Source: Pigmentiphaga litoralis
Lineage (GTDB): Bacteria > Pseudomonadota > Gammaproteobacteria > Burkholderiales > Burkholderiaceae_B
Length of the DNA: 64,000 nt
NCBI RefSeq assembly: GCF_014651835.1
Contig: NZ_BMXQ01000001.1
Span: forward strand, 3,889,771 to 3,953,770
Reading direction: 5' to 3'
How positions within the stretch are numbered: position 1 is the first letter of the stretch; each line of letters starts with the position of its first letter. Positions 62,806-64,000 of this stretch are shown piece by piece. The position numbers and the translations under genes were made by a program. The notes beneath the pieces were generated by a model. It searched no databases and had not been told where the DNA came from. It saw only the letters and a program-made list of their open reading frames with translations.

Positions 62806-63792
62806 TTATTCCGGCTTGATCCCCAGCCGGTCCATCACCACGCCCCACTTGGCGTTCTCGTCGTCGATCCATTTTTTCAGATCGGACGGCGGGCCCTTGC
62901 GCGCGAACAGCACCTGCTCCTTGAGCGCGCGCTGCACTTCCGGCGCGTCCATGGCCTGGTTGATGTCGGCGTTCAGGCGTTCGATCACGGACGCCGACGT
63001 GCCCTTGCGCGCGATGGTGGCGAACCACCCGTCGATCACGGTCTTGGGAGCGCTCTTGCTGATCAGCTCGACCTTCTCAAGACCGGGGTAGGGTTCGCTG
63101 CCGAACGAACCCAGCACCCGCAGGCGACCGCTCTGCACGAACGGCAGGATCGGGCCCATGCCTTCGATGACCGCTTCAGTGTGGCCGCCGATCGTTGCCT
63201 GGATGGCCGGCGGGCCGCCCGTGAAGTGGATGTGCAGGAACTTGACGTTCGCGTTCAGGCCAAAGAATTCGCCTGCCAGGTGGGGATAGGAATACACGCC
63301 CACGTCGGCCACGGGCAGGGCGCCCGGGCGGGCCTTGGCGGCGTCGATGAATTGCTGCACCGACTTGTAGGGCGAGTCGACCGGCACGGCCAGCACCAGC
63401 GGGGCCAGCATGCTGAACGACACCGGCACGAAGTCGCGTTCGATGTTGAAGGGGATGTTCTTGATCGTGCGTGGCACGATGGAAATGGCCGACCCCTGCG
63501 TGAACGCGAAGGTGTGGTCATCGACCGGTGACGTCAGCAGGTTGTTCAGGCCGATCACGCCGCTGCCGCCGGGGCGGTTATCGACAATGGCCGTCTGCTT
63601 CCACTTTTCGCCCAAGACCTGGGCCACGTGCCGCACGATCACGTCGGGCGCCGACCCGCCGGGAAACGGCACGATCAGGCGCACGGGCTTGGTCGGCCAC
63701 TTGGCGCCACTGGCGGTCTGCGCAAACGCAGGCGCCACCGTGGACGCCAGGGCAAGGGCAATGCCGTTCTGTACAAACTGTCTCCGATCCAT
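62806..63792 (-). CDS. Bug-family solute-binding protein
   Basis: A 328-residue Bug receptor. ATG 63792 (MDRRQFVQNGIALALASTVA) gives a Tat-like or Sec signal ending PAFAQTA. Motifs: PTKPVRLIVPFPGGSAPDVI, NRPGGSGVIGLNNLLTSP, FTGGPPAIQATIGGHTEAVI. It is convergent with metW and lies 40 bases downstream of a FAH-family gene on the same strand, so the two probably form part of one operon extending past the right edge. Confidence 0.9.
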   Translation of the reverse strand: MDRRQFVQNGIALALASTVAPAFAQTASGAKWPTKPVRLIVPFPGGSAPDVIVRHVAQVLGEKWKQTAIVDNRPGGSGVIGLNNLLTSPVDDHTFAFTQGSAISIVPRTIKNIPFNIERDFVPVSFSMLAPLVLAVPVDSPYKSVQQFIDAAKARPGALPVADVGVYSYPHLAGEFFGLNANVKFLHIHFTGGPPAIQATIGGHTEAVIEGMGPILPFVQSGRLRVLGSFGSEPYPGLEKVELISKSAPKTVIDGWFATIARKGTSASVIERLNADINQAMDAPEVQRALKEQVLFARKGPPSDLKKWIDDENAKWGVVMDRLGIKPE

Positions 63793-63832
63793 GTCATCCC
63801 TTCTGTTCTGGTTGTAGGGGTGGGGGTGTCGA

Positions 63833-64000
63833 TCAGGCGGCGCGCACCTCGACCGTGAATTCACCGACTTTTTCGATACTGGCGTGGAGCGTGTCGCCCG
63901 GCAAGATAGGGGCAACCCCTTCCGGCGTTCCGGTGTAGATAATGTCGCCCGGTTCCAGGGTGTAGAAGCGCGAGGCCAGCTCGATCAATTCGGCTACGCC
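63833..64000 (-). CDS. FAH-family hydrolase, C-terminal part (start outside window)
   Basis: Reading the minus strand from the right edge gives 55 codons then TGA: GVAELIELASRFYTLEPGDI, IYTGTPEGVAPILPGDTL, HASIEKVGEFTVEVRAA. The GD-I-x-TGTPEGV motif is the C-terminal signature of fumarylacetoacetate hydrolase family proteins. The gene precedes the bug gene by 40 bases, suggesting uptake and breakdown of an acylpyruvate or oxo-acid. Confidence 0.85.
   Translation of the reverse strand, partial: GVAELIELASRFYTLEPGDIIYTGTPEGVAPILPGDTLHASIEKVGEFTVEVRAA

Overview
This 64 kb window is GC-rich chromosomal DNA from a betaproteobacterium, most probably Burkholderiales/Alcaligenaceae (Bordetella, Achromobacter or Pigmentiphaga-like). 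The indicators are the coding style, several Bug-type solute-binding proteins with no TctA/TctB partners, and family-typical gene orders: gshB / EIIA / HPr / ptsI, metX-metW, torF-glnK-amtB, ubiK and yifB. No rRNA, tRNA, CRISPR array, integrase or transposase gene was seen. Coding is dense, about 60 genes, often in short operons with ATGA overlaps.

Layout. (1) 1-7.4 kb: the end of an unidentified gene, a 1204-residue DUF6519 / beta-propeller / beta-helix protein, and two glycosyltransferase genes in one tight operon. This looks like the edge of a phage-tail-like or contractile-injection (eCIS-like) locus and is the most unusual part of the window. (2) 7.4-10.7 kb: btuF and btuB behind a cobalamin riboswitch. 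(3) 10.7-13.4 kb: rnk-like regulator, lipase-like hydrolase, lipoprotein, YkgJ-type cysteine cluster protein. (4) 13.3-17.9 kb: gntR, bug, amidase and an AbrB-type membrane protein. (5) 18.0-20.3 kb: ECF sigma factor, RskA-type anti-sigma factor and a DUF4394 lipoprotein. (6) 20.3-27.9 kb: AEC permease, PRC-barrel protein, three regulators, an SDR and a FAH-family protein, with two blocks of hexanucleotide repeats. (7) 27.9-31.7 kb: TonB siderophore receptor and yifB/comM, with a LysE remnant between them. (8) 31.9-38.4 kb: a catabolic block (LysR, HAD, internally deleted Bug, DSD1-type PLP enzyme, Lrp, acetaldehyde dehydrogenase, hydroxyoxovalerate aldolase) that appears inserted between yifB and ubiK. 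(9) 38.5-41.7 kb: ubiK and the nitrogen-controlled torF-glnK-amtB operon with a sigma-54 promoter. (10) 41.8-49.0 kb: hydrolase, bug, LysR, then GntR and a branched-chain amino-acid-type ABC transporter lacking its binding protein. (11) 49.0-55.2 kb: a PAS chemoreceptor truncated at a long inverted repeat, gshB, the soluble PTS proteins and a LuxR solo. (12) 55.1-60.9 kb: GMC oxidoreductase and a TRAP transporter with a divergent LysR. (13) 60.8-64 kb: metX-metW behind a SAM-II-type riboswitch, a further Bug receptor and the end of another FAH-family gene.

The genes fit a free-living or host-associated heterotroph scavenging organic acids and amino acids: many binding-protein transporters, each beside a catabolic enzyme and a dedicated one-component regulator, together with nitrogen, cobalamin, iron and methionine homeostasis. 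All functional calls come from reading motifs and gene context by eye; no database search was run.
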